A DNA stretch of 21,329 bases from UBA668 sp038328705 (lineage in GTDB: Bacteria > Actinomycetota > Acidimicrobiia > Acidimicrobiales > Ilumatobacteraceae). A program made the position numbers and the translations under genes. Within the stretch, counting starts at the first letter, position 1, and the number at the start of each line of letters is the position of its first letter. The stretch covers positions 1-21,329 of the forward strand of contig JBBQMG010000066.1 in NCBI GenBank assembly GCA_038328705.1, written 5' to 3'. Of this stretch, positions 1 to 6,957 are shown piece by piece. The notes under the pieces were generated by a model that was not told the DNA's origin, searched no databases, and saw only the letters and a program-made list of their open reading frames with translations.

Positions 1-2
1 GC

Positions 3-488
3 AAAAGCCCTGTTGACAGGGCCAAGCTTGGTCACAAGTGGTCCGTCGCGGTCGACGCGAACGGGATCCCGATCGGGGTCGCGCTCGCCGGCGCGAACCG
101 CAACGATCTCAAGCTGTTGGAACCGACTCTCGACTCGATCACCACCAACGGCCTGATCGGCGACATCGAACTGTTGGCACTCGATCGCGGTTACGACTAC
201 CCCGTCGTGCGACAGCGTCTCGCCGCCCACAACCTGACCGAACTTGAGATCCAAAAACGAGGCACGAAACCGGCACCCGGGACGCCGCACCGGCTCACGC
301 TCGGGCTTCGATGGATCGTTGAAGCACTCAACTCGTGGTGGTCGAACTACGGCCAGTTGCGACGCTCAACCGACCGCAACATGGTCCACCGCTACGCCGC
401 CGTCAGCCTCGCCACCACCGTGCTCATGACCGCACGACTCATCGACTACCGAGACCGATGGAGCCCAACATTGTCACCTATCCGCTGA
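3..488 (+). mobile_element. IS5-family transposase, 3' part (5' end outside window)
   Basis: This is the C-terminal part of a DDE transposase; the reading frame is open from base 3, so the N-terminus lies outside the window. It catalyses cut-and-paste movement of an insertion sequence. The frame starts with a KSPVDRAKLGHKWSVAVD-type stretch and an 'ANRNDLKLLEPTL' segment typical of the IS5 group. It then has 'LALDRGYD', carrying the second catalytic Asp, and 'RWIVEALNSWWSNYGQLRR', carrying the catalytic Glu. The usual 'VERTNSW' is 'VEALNSW' here, a small departure. The protein ends at a TGA after 'RDRWSPTLSPIR'. The right terminal inverted repeat should lie in the following roughly 100 bp but cannot be fixed without the left end. 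Whether the copy is intact cannot be judged. Confidence 0.85.
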
Positions 489-605
489 GCCCCTTACTCG
501 TCGCTCGTCGGGTCAGTCGGCTTCGTAGCCGGTCCCACGTACCCCGGCGGGGGCCAACCCATCGCTAGCCGAACCTTTCCGGGATTCTGAAAGGTGGCAA
601 CGACA

Positions 606-1265
606 ATGCGAAAGATCTTTGGGGCGAGCGCTCTTATTCTGGTCACACTTTCAGCTTGCGGCGTCGCACCCAACAGGGTTGGGAGTGATACGGCGACCTC
701 TGAGGCTGCGCCGGAGGTCGCTCAGGCGGCGCCAGACACAGCGGCACAGTCGACCGAGTCGGCACAGTCGACCGAGTCGGCTCCGGCGGACGACGCTGGC
801 CCGGCCTGCGGCATCGGAGCCAGCAGCAACGAGCCTGGTAACTGGCGCTCAGACCTGATACACCTGACGTCAACCGTCCTGGCCGACGGCACCATCGGAC
901 TCGTCGTTGTTGATTCGACATCCGGCACTACGGCCGTCGTCGCGTGTATGTCTGCCGACACCGCAGTCGCCAGCCTTAAGGATGGTGTCTCGATGAGCTA
1001 CGTCGCGCGCGTGAGTGATGCAGTCGTCGTTGGCATTCTCGTACCGCATGGCGCAATCCCGACCCTCGGTACGCTAAACCCACAATTTGTCGACATCACC
1101 TCAGAGTCAGGCTTCGATTCGTACCTTTATCTAGTAATGGATGGCGTCGAGCTAGCGCCGATTGGCGACGCGGCCACGCAAATTGCTGCTCTCGTTCGCA
1201 GCGCTCGCGAGACAGGCCAGATCTCTGTTGCGGGACTTGGGCCCGATCTCATCACCACGGGCTGA
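606..1265 (+). CDS. Small secreted lipoprotein, function unknown
   Basis: This gene encodes 219 residues with a type II signal peptide: MRK, a hydrophobic stretch (residues 4-17) and the lipobox LSAC, so Cys18 should be lipidated and the protein anchored on the outer face of the membrane. An Ala/Ser/Thr/Glu/Pro-rich linker follows, containing an exact duplication (QSTESA twice, from an 18-bp tandem repeat). A compact domain with two Cys residues (GPACGIG and VVACMSA) comes next and could form a disulfide. I do not recognise the family. The ATG at 606 is chosen over an in-frame GTG at 594 because GAAAGG (588-594 region) is placed as its Shine-Dalgarno and the GTG has none. It is convergent with the MFS gene; a hairpin lies between them. 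Confidence 0.75.
   Translation: MRKIFGASALILVTLSACGVAPNRVGSDTATSEAAPEVAQAAPDTAAQSTESAQSTESAPADDAGPACGIGASSNEPGNWRSDLIHLTSTVLADGTIGLVVVDSTSGTTAVVACMSADTAVASLKDGVSMSYVARVSDAVVVGILVPHGAIPTLGTLNPQFVDITSESGFDSYLYLVMDGVELAPIGDAATQIAALVRSARETGQISVAGLGPDLITTG
743..778 (+). repeat. 18-bp tandem repeat, two copies
   Basis: The unit GGCACAGTCGACCGAGTC occurs twice without a mismatch (743-760 and 761-778). It encodes the repeated AQSTES of the lipoprotein linker. The length is a multiple of three, so changes in copy number would keep the frame and only change linker length. Confidence 0.9.
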
Positions 1266-1292
1266 TCGGTCGAAAAAACTGGTCAACCGATG

Positions 1293-1320
1293 CCCGGGCG
1301 ACGTCAGTTCTCCGCCCGGG
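1293..1320. terminator. Probable bidirectional terminator hairpin between convergent genes
   Basis: A perfect 8-bp inverted repeat, CCCGGGCG (1293-1300) and CGCCCGGG (1313-1320), with a 12-nt loop lies between the lipoprotein stop at 1265 and the MFS stop at 1333. There is no T-run after either arm. In high-GC actinobacteria such stem-loops often serve as terminators, so this is an inference from position and structure. Confidence 0.5.
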
Positions 1321-1332
1321 ACTAACCCGCCG

Positions 1333-2559
1333 CTAGTGACCCAGCTCGTCGAATCGATCGACGCTGCGCAATTGCGGAAAGCTGAACCACCAGATCACGA
1401 CGATCACGATCGTCGCAAGCCCGCCACCGATCACCGTTGCTGGGGTTCCGATGGCTTGCGCCACCAGCCCACTCTCGAACGCGCCAAGCTCATTCGATGC
1501 GCCAATGAAAACGTTCTCCACCGCCATGACGCGTCCACGCTTCTCGTCTGGAGTTACCAGCGGAACGAGCGAACCGCGGATGTACACGCTCACCATGTCG
1601 GCGCCGGCCAACACCATGAGCGAGACGAACGCGAGCCAGTAGTTGCGGGTCAGGCCAAGCACGATGGTGGCGACGCCGAACACGAAGACCGCAAGCAGCA
1701 GACCGCGACCGATCTTGTTCTGCAGCGGCTTGAAGGAGAGGAAGACGGCCATACCGGCGGCTCCGATTCCTGGTGCCGCGCGCAGAAACCCGTAGGCCAC
1801 TTCGCCAACACCCAGTCGAGTCGTCGCGATCGCTGGCAGCAGTGCCACTGCGCCACCGAACAACACGGCAAAGAGATCCAGCCCGATAGCAGCGAAGAGA
1901 ATCGGGGTACGGCGAACAAAGAGGAGACCTTCGATAGCACTGCGGAACGTCGGCTTCTCATCGGGGTCGGGACGCTCTGGCTGGCGCAGGAACTGCAGCC
2001 GCCCAATCTTGACACCGGCGATGATGACCAACACCGTCGACACGAAGTAGGCCGCCGCCGCATCCCATGCGAACAGCAAGCCCGACAGCGCTGGGCCCAG
2101 GATTGTGGCCCCCGTCCAGGTGGCGGAGTACATCGCGATCACCTGCGGTATGCCGCCATCCGGTGCCACCATTGGCGGCATCGGCCGAGTGGCCGGCGCC
2201 AGGAATGCGCGCGCGATGCCGTACGCAAATGCGATGAAGAACAGTGGTCGCACTTCGGTGGGGTCAGTGGTGGCGTACCAGGTGAGCGCGATACCGCAGG
2301 CAACTTCGCCGCCAATGGCGATGATCGCGATCCGCTTTCGGTCGAAGCGATCAGCGACGGTGCCCGTCACCAAGACCAGCAACGCAGCCGGTAGAAACTC
2401 GCAGAGACCAATCCAGCCGAGATCTGCTGCTCTGCCACTGATGCTGTACGCCTGTAGCCCCAACGCAGCGGCCTGCAGAGAGACGCCGGTGAACAGCACA
2501 CCGTTGGAGATGAGCAGCGCCCGCACACCGCCGAAGCGGAGCACCTGCTTGGTGGTCAT
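1333..2559 (-). CDS. Major facilitator superfamily exporter (EntS-like, MFS_3 type)
   Basis: This is a 408-residue integral membrane protein with about twelve hydrophobic segments. It is a proton-driven transporter, probably an efflux pump; the substrate is not evident. The motif-A signature between helices 2 and 3 is present as GTVADRFDRKR (residues 66-76), and a matching loop in the second half reads VTPDEKRGRVMAVENVFIG. The pattern 'LGWIGLCEFLPAALL' and the overall layout resemble the EntS/MFS_3 branch, whose best-known member exports enterobactin. The ATG at 2559 is preferred. A TTG at 2616 would add 19 polar residues before the first helix and has no ribosome site. The gene is divergent from the amidase, with only 73 bp between the start codons, so the two probably share a promoter region. 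Confidence 0.85.
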   Translation of the reverse strand: MTTKQVLRFGGVRALLISNGVLFTGVSLQAAALGLQAYSISGRAADLGWIGLCEFLPAALLVLVTGTVADRFDRKRIAIIAIGGEVACGIALTWYATTDPTEVRPLFFIAFAYGIARAFLAPATRPMPPMVAPDGGIPQVIAMYSATWTGATILGPALSGLLFAWDAAAAYFVSTVLVIIAGVKIGRLQFLRQPERPDPDEKPTFRSAIEGLLFVRRTPILFAAIGLDLFAVLFGGAVALLPAIATTRLGVGEVAYGFLRAAPGIGAAGMAVFLSFKPLQNKIGRGLLLAVFVFGVATIVLGLTRNYWLAFVSLMVLAGADMVSVYIRGSLVPLVTPDEKRGRVMAVENVFIGASNELGAFESGLVAQAIGTPATVIGGGLATIVIVVIWWFSFPQLRSVDRFDELGH

Positions 2560-2632
2560 AGGAGTGGGGGAAACAAGTTCAGGTGGCGACACAGCTCTTC
2601 TCAAGCTACTGACCAAGTGCTACACAGGCACG

Positions 2633-4135
2633 ATGAGTTCACTCGCAGATGACACACGTTGGCTCGATGCAACAGATCAGGCCGCCCTCGTCGAGCGCGG
2701 CGACGTAAGCGCCCTGGAGCTTCTGGACGCAGCGATCGAACGTATCGAGGCCATCGACCCCGCTCTGAACGCAGTGATCATCCGCTGGTTCGACGAGGCT
2801 CGCGCCACCGCTGCTGGTCCGCTGCCCGCAGGACCGTTCCGTGGCGTGCCGACGCTGTTGAAGGACCTGTGGGCGCACTATGCCGGCCAGCCGCTGACCA
2901 ACGGCAACCAGGCGCTGAAGGATTCGATGCCGTTGTCGGCCACCGACACCACGCTCGTCGCCCGCTATCGCGCTGCCGGGTTCGTGATCGCCGGGCGCAC
3001 CAACAGCCCCGAGTTCGGCAGCCTCCCGTGCACGGAGCCAACGGCGTGGGGCGCCACCCGCAATCCGTGGAACACCGACCATTCGCCCGGTGGTTCCAGC
3101 GGCGGTGCCGCCGCGGCGGTCGCCTCGGGCATGGTGTCGATCGCGCACGCCAGCGACGGCGGCGGCAGTATCCGCATTCCTGCGTCGGCCTGTGGCCTCG
3201 TGGGCCTGAAGCCCACGCAGGGTCGCATCACGCTTGGGCCGTACCGCGACGAGAGCAACCTGGGTGTCGAGCTGTGCGTCAGCCGCAGTCTCCGCGACAC
3301 CGCTTCGCTGTTGGACGCAGTACGCGGACCCGGCGTCGGCGACACGGTCATTGCCGCCCCGCCGACTCGACCGTACCTACAAGAGTTGGGGGTCGACCCC
3401 GGCCGACTGCGCATTGGTCTGCTCGACCATCACCCGTTCGGCGGCCCGGTGCACGAGCAGTGCGCGCTCGCCGCACGGAATGCCGCATCGCTGCTGGAGT
3501 CACTGGGCCACCATGTCGAGCCCGGTTTCCCGACGGCGGTGGCCGACCCCGAGTTCGGCCGTCGCTTCAGCGCGCTGTGGAGCACCAACATGGGTGTCAG
3601 CCTCGGCCGCATCGCCGCGCAGTTGGGCCGCGACCTTGGCCCTGGCGATGTCGAGCCGGTCAACCAAGCGCAGGCCGACTTTGCGCGCAGCGTCAGCGGC
3701 GTGGACTTCGCCATGGCGCAGGCCGCCACCGTCGACTTCCGCCGGGCAGTGCAACAGTGGTGGGCCGACGGCTGGGACCTGCTGCTGACGCCGACGTTGG
3801 GCGAGCCGCCCGTCGAGATCGGCACCTTCGCCAACAACCCGGACAACCCAATGGCGCCGATGGTTCGCGCCGCCGCCTATGTGCCGTTCACACCTGCGTT
3901 CAATGCCAGCGGCCAGCCGGCTATCAGCTTGCCCCTGCACTGGACTCCAGAGGGCCTGCCCGTCGGCGTGCAACTCGTTGCCGCGTACGGCCGAGAAGAC
4001 CTGCTGTTCCAGGTGGCTGCCCAGCTGGAGGCTGCTCAACCATGGTCACACCGTCACCCCCGAGATCTGATGCCCGACAGCGCCAACCAACACCTACTCC
4101 TTACGCAACCTGGCTTCGATCTCGTCGACCGGTAG
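2633..4135 (+). CDS. Amidase signature family amidohydrolase
   Basis: This 500-residue enzyme should hydrolyse the amide bond of a small or acyl amide in the cytoplasm. The Ser-cisSer-Lys triad is complete: Lys77 (in GVPTLLKDLW), Ser155 (in SPGGSSGG, cis-Ser) and the nucleophile Ser179 (in DGGGSIRIPAS). The 24-residue spacing of the two serines is that of GatA and FAAH. The C-terminus has the usual 'NASGQPAISLPL...GLPVGVQLVA' segment. The frame is open far upstream, to 2105, but that part is antisense to the MFS gene, so I start at the ATG at 2633 (MSSLADDTRW). It is not GatA by context: gatB and gatC are absent, and the closest look is to actinobacterial stand-alone amidases. The last 42 bp overlap the convergent ppk2 gene. 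Confidence 0.9.
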   Translation: MSSLADDTRWLDATDQAALVERGDVSALELLDAAIERIEAIDPALNAVIIRWFDEARATAAGPLPAGPFRGVPTLLKDLWAHYAGQPLTNGNQALKDSMPLSATDTTLVARYRAAGFVIAGRTNSPEFGSLPCTEPTAWGATRNPWNTDHSPGGSSGGAAAAVASGMVSIAHASDGGGSIRIPASACGLVGLKPTQGRITLGPYRDESNLGVELCVSRSLRDTASLLDAVRGPGVGDTVIAAPPTRPYLQELGVDPGRLRIGLLDHHPFGGPVHEQCALAARNAASLLESLGHHVEPGFPTAVADPEFGRRFSALWSTNMGVSLGRIAAQLGRDLGPGDVEPVNQAQADFARSVSGVDFAMAQAATVDFRRAVQQWWADGWDLLLTPTLGEPPVEIGTFANNPDNPMAPMVRAAAYVPFTPAFNASGQPAISLPLHWTPEGLPVGVQLVAAYGREDLLFQVAAQLEAAQPWSHRHPRDLMPDSANQHLLLTQPGFDLVDR

Positions 4136-4885
4136 CGGCACCTCGATGCCCCAGCGCACCATGGCTTCCTCCACGCGCGCGATCACCGTTTCCAGAACAG
4201 CGATACGGGCATACCGCTTCTGCTCGCCGCCGATGATGTCCCACGGGGCCAGCTTGTGCTCCGTCCGCAAGAACATCTCCTCTGCGGCGGCGTCGTACAA
4301 ACGATTCTTCTCGCGGTTGCGCCAGTCCTCTTCGGTCAGCTTCCACCGCTTCAACGGGTCGGCTGCGCGCCCTTCGAAGCGGCGCAGCTGCTCATCGTCG
4401 GTGACGTGCATCCAGAACTTGACCAGGATGACGCTCTCGTGGCACAGCGACTCTTCGAAGTCGACAATGGCTTTGTACGCCCGCCGCCATTCGGGACGAT
4501 TGGCGAAGCCTTCCACGCGCTCGACCAACACCCGGCCGTACCAGCTGCGATCGAACACGGCCATCTCGCCAAGGCCCGGTAGCTCGCGGTAGAAGCGCCA
4601 CAGAAAGTGCTGGTGCTTCTCCTCCAGCGTCGGCTTGGCGTACGACACGACCGTGTAGTGCCGAGGGTCGAGATGGCCAACGAGCGCCTTGATCGCGCCA
4701 CCCTTTCCTGAGGCATCGGGTCCTTCCATCACGATCAACAGACCAGGCCCGAGTGTGCCGGAACCCATCAACCCACCGAGGTGCAGCCGCAGCTGCGAAA
4801 GCCGACGCTGCCCCTGGACGAGACGCTTCTCGTACTCATCGCGGTCGAGACGGTTTGACATGTCGAGCTTGTCGAGGATGCCCAT
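4094..4885 (-). CDS. ppk2: Polyphosphate kinase 2 family protein (PPK2)
   Basis: This 263-residue kinase transfers phosphate between inorganic polyphosphate and nucleotides, usually making nucleoside di- or triphosphates from polyphosphate. The P-loop is GPDASGKGG (residues 55-63), the Walker B region is VFDRSWYGRVLVERVEG with Asp112, and the basic lid segment LKRWKLTEEDWRNR lies near 178-191. The length fits the short single-domain PPK2 type. The subclass (AMP, ADP or both as acceptor) cannot be set by eye. The start MGILDKLDMSNRL is preceded by an AGGGTG about 12 bases upstream. The 3' end runs 42 bp into the convergent amidase, so the two messages would be complementary there. No polyP-making ppk1 is visible in the window. 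Confidence 0.92.
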   Translation of the reverse strand: MGILDKLDMSNRLDRDEYEKRLVQGQRRLSQLRLHLGGLMGSGTLGPGLLIVMEGPDASGKGGAIKALVGHLDPRHYTVVSYAKPTLEEKHQHFLWRFYRELPGLGEMAVFDRSWYGRVLVERVEGFANRPEWRRAYKAIVDFEESLCHESVILVKFWMHVTDDEQLRRFEGRAADPLKRWKLTEEDWRNREKNRLYDAAAEEMFLRTEHKLAPWDIIGGEQKRYARIAVLETVIARVEEAMVRWGIEVPLPVDEIEARLRKE

Positions 4886-5054
4886 GGCGCAGCACCCTAA
4901 TGCGCGGGCACGCCACGGCCATATCCGCGTACAGCGCCTCGTCCCGACCCATCGAGATGGCGAACATCATGGCGATAGCGTGTCGTTCGCTTCAGTTTGA
5001 AGAAAATGCTTCCGAAAAGTGATCGATGTTGCGATCTGAAACGTCTCTACTCAC

Positions 5055-5297
5055 ATGAACACGTTGCACACCCCCGTCCATCACAACCGCGACGTCAGCA
5101 GCAGCTTCGACTGGCTCGGCCAAGTCAAGCTGGCCATCGTCTTGAGCGTGGTCGCCGTCATCTCCACCATCGCACTGGCCGGCCGGGTCGCCGAGCCCAC
5201 CCTCATCGTGGGTGTGATCGTCGTTGCGTCATTCGCCGGCTGGGCGCGGGTACAACCGATTCCACAACCTGCACAGGTGCCGATGCGCAGGCGCTAG
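5055..5297 (+). CDS. Small membrane protein with two helices, function unknown
   Basis: This encodes 80 residues, with a polar N-terminus (1-22), a hydrophobic helix near 24-42, a short turn GRVAEP, a second helix near 47-64 and a Pro/Arg-rich tail ending in MRRR. The positive tail and loop pattern suggest both ends face the cytoplasm. Codon third positions are strongly GC-rich as in the neighbours, which supports a real gene. No family is recognised. There is no clear Shine-Dalgarno before the ATG. It lies between ppk2 (opposite strand) and the hydrolase pair (same strand, 35 bp downstream), so it could be the first gene of that unit. Confidence 0.6.
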   Translation: MNTLHTPVHHNRDVSSSFDWLGQVKLAIVLSVVAVISTIALAGRVAEPTLIVGVIVVASFAGWARVQPIPQPAQVPMRRR

Positions 5298-5332
5298 TTC
5301 GCTGAACCGTTGTCATCGGGTCGTGTGGCACG

Positions 5333-6055
5333 ATGCCAACCATGAACAATTCGATTCCTGTCGTACTGGTTCATGGTGCGTGGCACGGCGCCTGGTGCTG
5401 GGCCGGCCTGCAACATGCACTCGACGAACTGGGTGTTGCCTCGTTGGCCGTCGACCTTCCCGGCCACGGTGCCTCAACCCAACCGCTCTCAGACCTCTAC
5501 GGCGATGCGCATCACGTGGCATCGGTTCTCGCCCAACTTGGTACCCCGGCGATACTCGTCGGTCACAGCTACGGCGGCGCCGCCATCACCGAGGCAGCGA
5601 GTCACTTCGGGGACGTTGCACACCTTGCGTACCTGACCGCGTTTGCCCTGGAGCAGGGCGAAAGCATCATGAGCTTCCTGACGTCGCAGCCACCTGCAGC
5701 GGTGGCCCTCTCCAACGCCATCGTTCCGTGGGGCACCGGCAGCAGCGTGATCGATCCGTTGCAAGCAGTCGCCAGCTTCTACGCGGACTGTCCGCCAGCG
5801 GTTGCGACTGCGGCCATCGCCCGACTGTCGCCGCAGCCGATGGTCACGTTCACCGATGGCATCAGCGGCTCACCTCGATCCACGATCGCGTCCACCTACG
5901 TCCGTTGCCTTCGTGACGCAGCCATCCACATCAGCCACCAGGACGTGATGGCCGCGCGCTGCGACACGGTGCACACGCTCGACTCCGACCACTCCCCGTT
6001 CGCCTCACACATCGGTGAGACCGCCGCGATCATTCGCGCGCTGGCCACTGCATGA
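5333..6055 (+). CDS. Alpha/beta hydrolase (EstC/MeHNL-like branch)
   Basis: This is a 240-residue serine hydrolase fold protein, probably an esterase, with unknown substrate. The start shows VVLVHGAWHGAWCW, the oxyanion-hole strand of this branch. The nucleophile elbow is GHSYGGAA, with Ser79 counted from the first ATG. The catalytic His sits in DSDHSPFASH near residue 220, and the acid is likely the Asp of YVRCLRD. ATG codons at 5333 and 5342 are both possible and neither has a clear ribosome site; the second would give 237 residues. The stop overlaps the start of the next gene as ATGA (6052-6055), a sign of translational coupling, so this hydrolase and the oxidoreductase behind it are probably made together. 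Confidence 0.88.
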   Translation: MPTMNNSIPVVLVHGAWHGAWCWAGLQHALDELGVASLAVDLPGHGASTQPLSDLYGDAHHVASVLAQLGTPAILVGHSYGGAAITEAASHFGDVAHLAYLTAFALEQGESIMSFLTSQPPAAVALSNAIVPWGTGSSVIDPLQAVASFYADCPPAVATAAIARLSPQPMVTFTDGISGSPRSTIASTYVRCLRDAAIHISHQDVMAARCDTVHTLDSDHSPFASHIGETAAIIRALATA

Positions 6056-6957
6056 AGGTTCGTATCGGTTTCGGGCTCGGGGTACGTACCAAGCTGAACG
6101 ACACCGGCTTCGGCGAGGTCGTGGACGCCATGGAGGAACTGCGCTTCGACAGCCTGTGGCTGAGTGAGCGAATCGGCGGCGAGGCGCCCGATCCGCTGGT
6201 CGCACTCTCGTATGCGGCCGGCCGCACAAAGCGGTTGAAGATCGGCATGTCGGTGATGGTGTTACCGGGCCGAAACCCGATCGTGCTCGCCAAGGAACTG
6301 GCCACCCTCGATCGACTTTCCGGTGGTCGGCTGCTGCCCGCCTTCGGGCTCGGCGTCGCTGACCCGCACGAGCAGCAGGCGTTCGGTGTGGAAAGAGGTG
6401 CTCGCGCCAAGATGTTCGACGAGGCGATGCAGGTGCTGCGAGGGTGTTGGGCCGCCGACCCACTGACGCACCACGGCAAGCACTTCCACTACGACGCGTT
6501 GCAGGTGTTGCCCAAACCGTTGCAGCAACACGTCGATGTCTGGCTTGGTGGGATTGCACCGTCCGAGCTACGCCGCGTTGGCCGACTGGCGGACGGGTGG
6601 CTGCCGAGCTTTGTGACCCCGGACGACGCGGCACGCGGTCGCGAAGCGATCGAGGCCACGTGCGCCGAGCACGGTCGCTCGATCGAGGACGACCACTACG
6701 GCGCGCTCATCCCGTATGCGACCGGCCCGATTCCCGACGTCGTGCTCGCCGGGCTGGCCAAGCGCCGCCCCGACCTCGCCGACCCAGGCGTACTGATACC
6801 CACTGGATGGGACGCACTGATCGACACCATCGATCGCTTCGTGGCTGTCGGCACCAGCAAGTTCGTGGTGCTGCCGATCGTCGAGCCAGCCTCGCCTCAC
6901 GAATGGGTGCAGCACTTGGAGCAAGCCGCCCCGATCCTGTTGGCGCGCCAGACCTAG
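6052..6957 (+). CDS. LLM-class (luciferase-like) oxidoreductase, probably F420-dependent
   Basis: This 301-residue TIM-barrel protein belongs to the bacterial luciferase-like superfamily. In actinobacteria most members use coenzyme F420; some use FMN. Typical landmarks are FDSLWLSERIG near 33-43, LKIGMSVMVLPGRNPIVLAKELATLDRLSGGRLLPAFGLG near 62-100, 'VLRGCW' near 129 and 'VWLGGIAPSELRRVGRLADGW' near 161-181. The substrate is not evident. Its ATG overlaps the hydrolase stop, and its own stop (6955-6957) overlaps by three bases the stop of the convergent diguanylate cyclase gene, leaving no space for a terminator between them. A joint role with the hydrolase, for example in breakdown of an ester or lactone, is only an inference from the coupling. 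Confidence 0.88.
   Translation: MKVRIGFGLGVRTKLNDTGFGEVVDAMEELRFDSLWLSERIGGEAPDPLVALSYAAGRTKRLKIGMSVMVLPGRNPIVLAKELATLDRLSGGRLLPAFGLGVADPHEQQAFGVERGARAKMFDEAMQVLRGCWAADPLTHHGKHFHYDALQVLPKPLQQHVDVWLGGIAPSELRRVGRLADGWLPSFVTPDDAARGREAIEATCAEHGRSIEDDHYGALIPYATGPIPDVVLAGLAKRRPDLADPGVLIPTGWDALIDTIDRFVAVGTSKFVVLPIVEPASPHEWVQHLEQAAPILLARQT

Noticed and set aside
1162..2394. 410-codon plus-strand open frame
   Set aside because: It lies almost wholly antisense to the MFS gene, is rich in Arg, His and Gln, and has no domain; it is a shadow of GC-rich coding DNA.
2621..2626. TACACA as a -10 for a leaderless amidase message
   Set aside because: The spacing to the ATG fits, but the final conserved T is missing and no other support is visible.
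2105..2632. Upstream extension of the amidase frame
   Set aside because: It runs antisense through the MFS gene and adds no family sequence; amidase homology begins just after the ATG at 2633.
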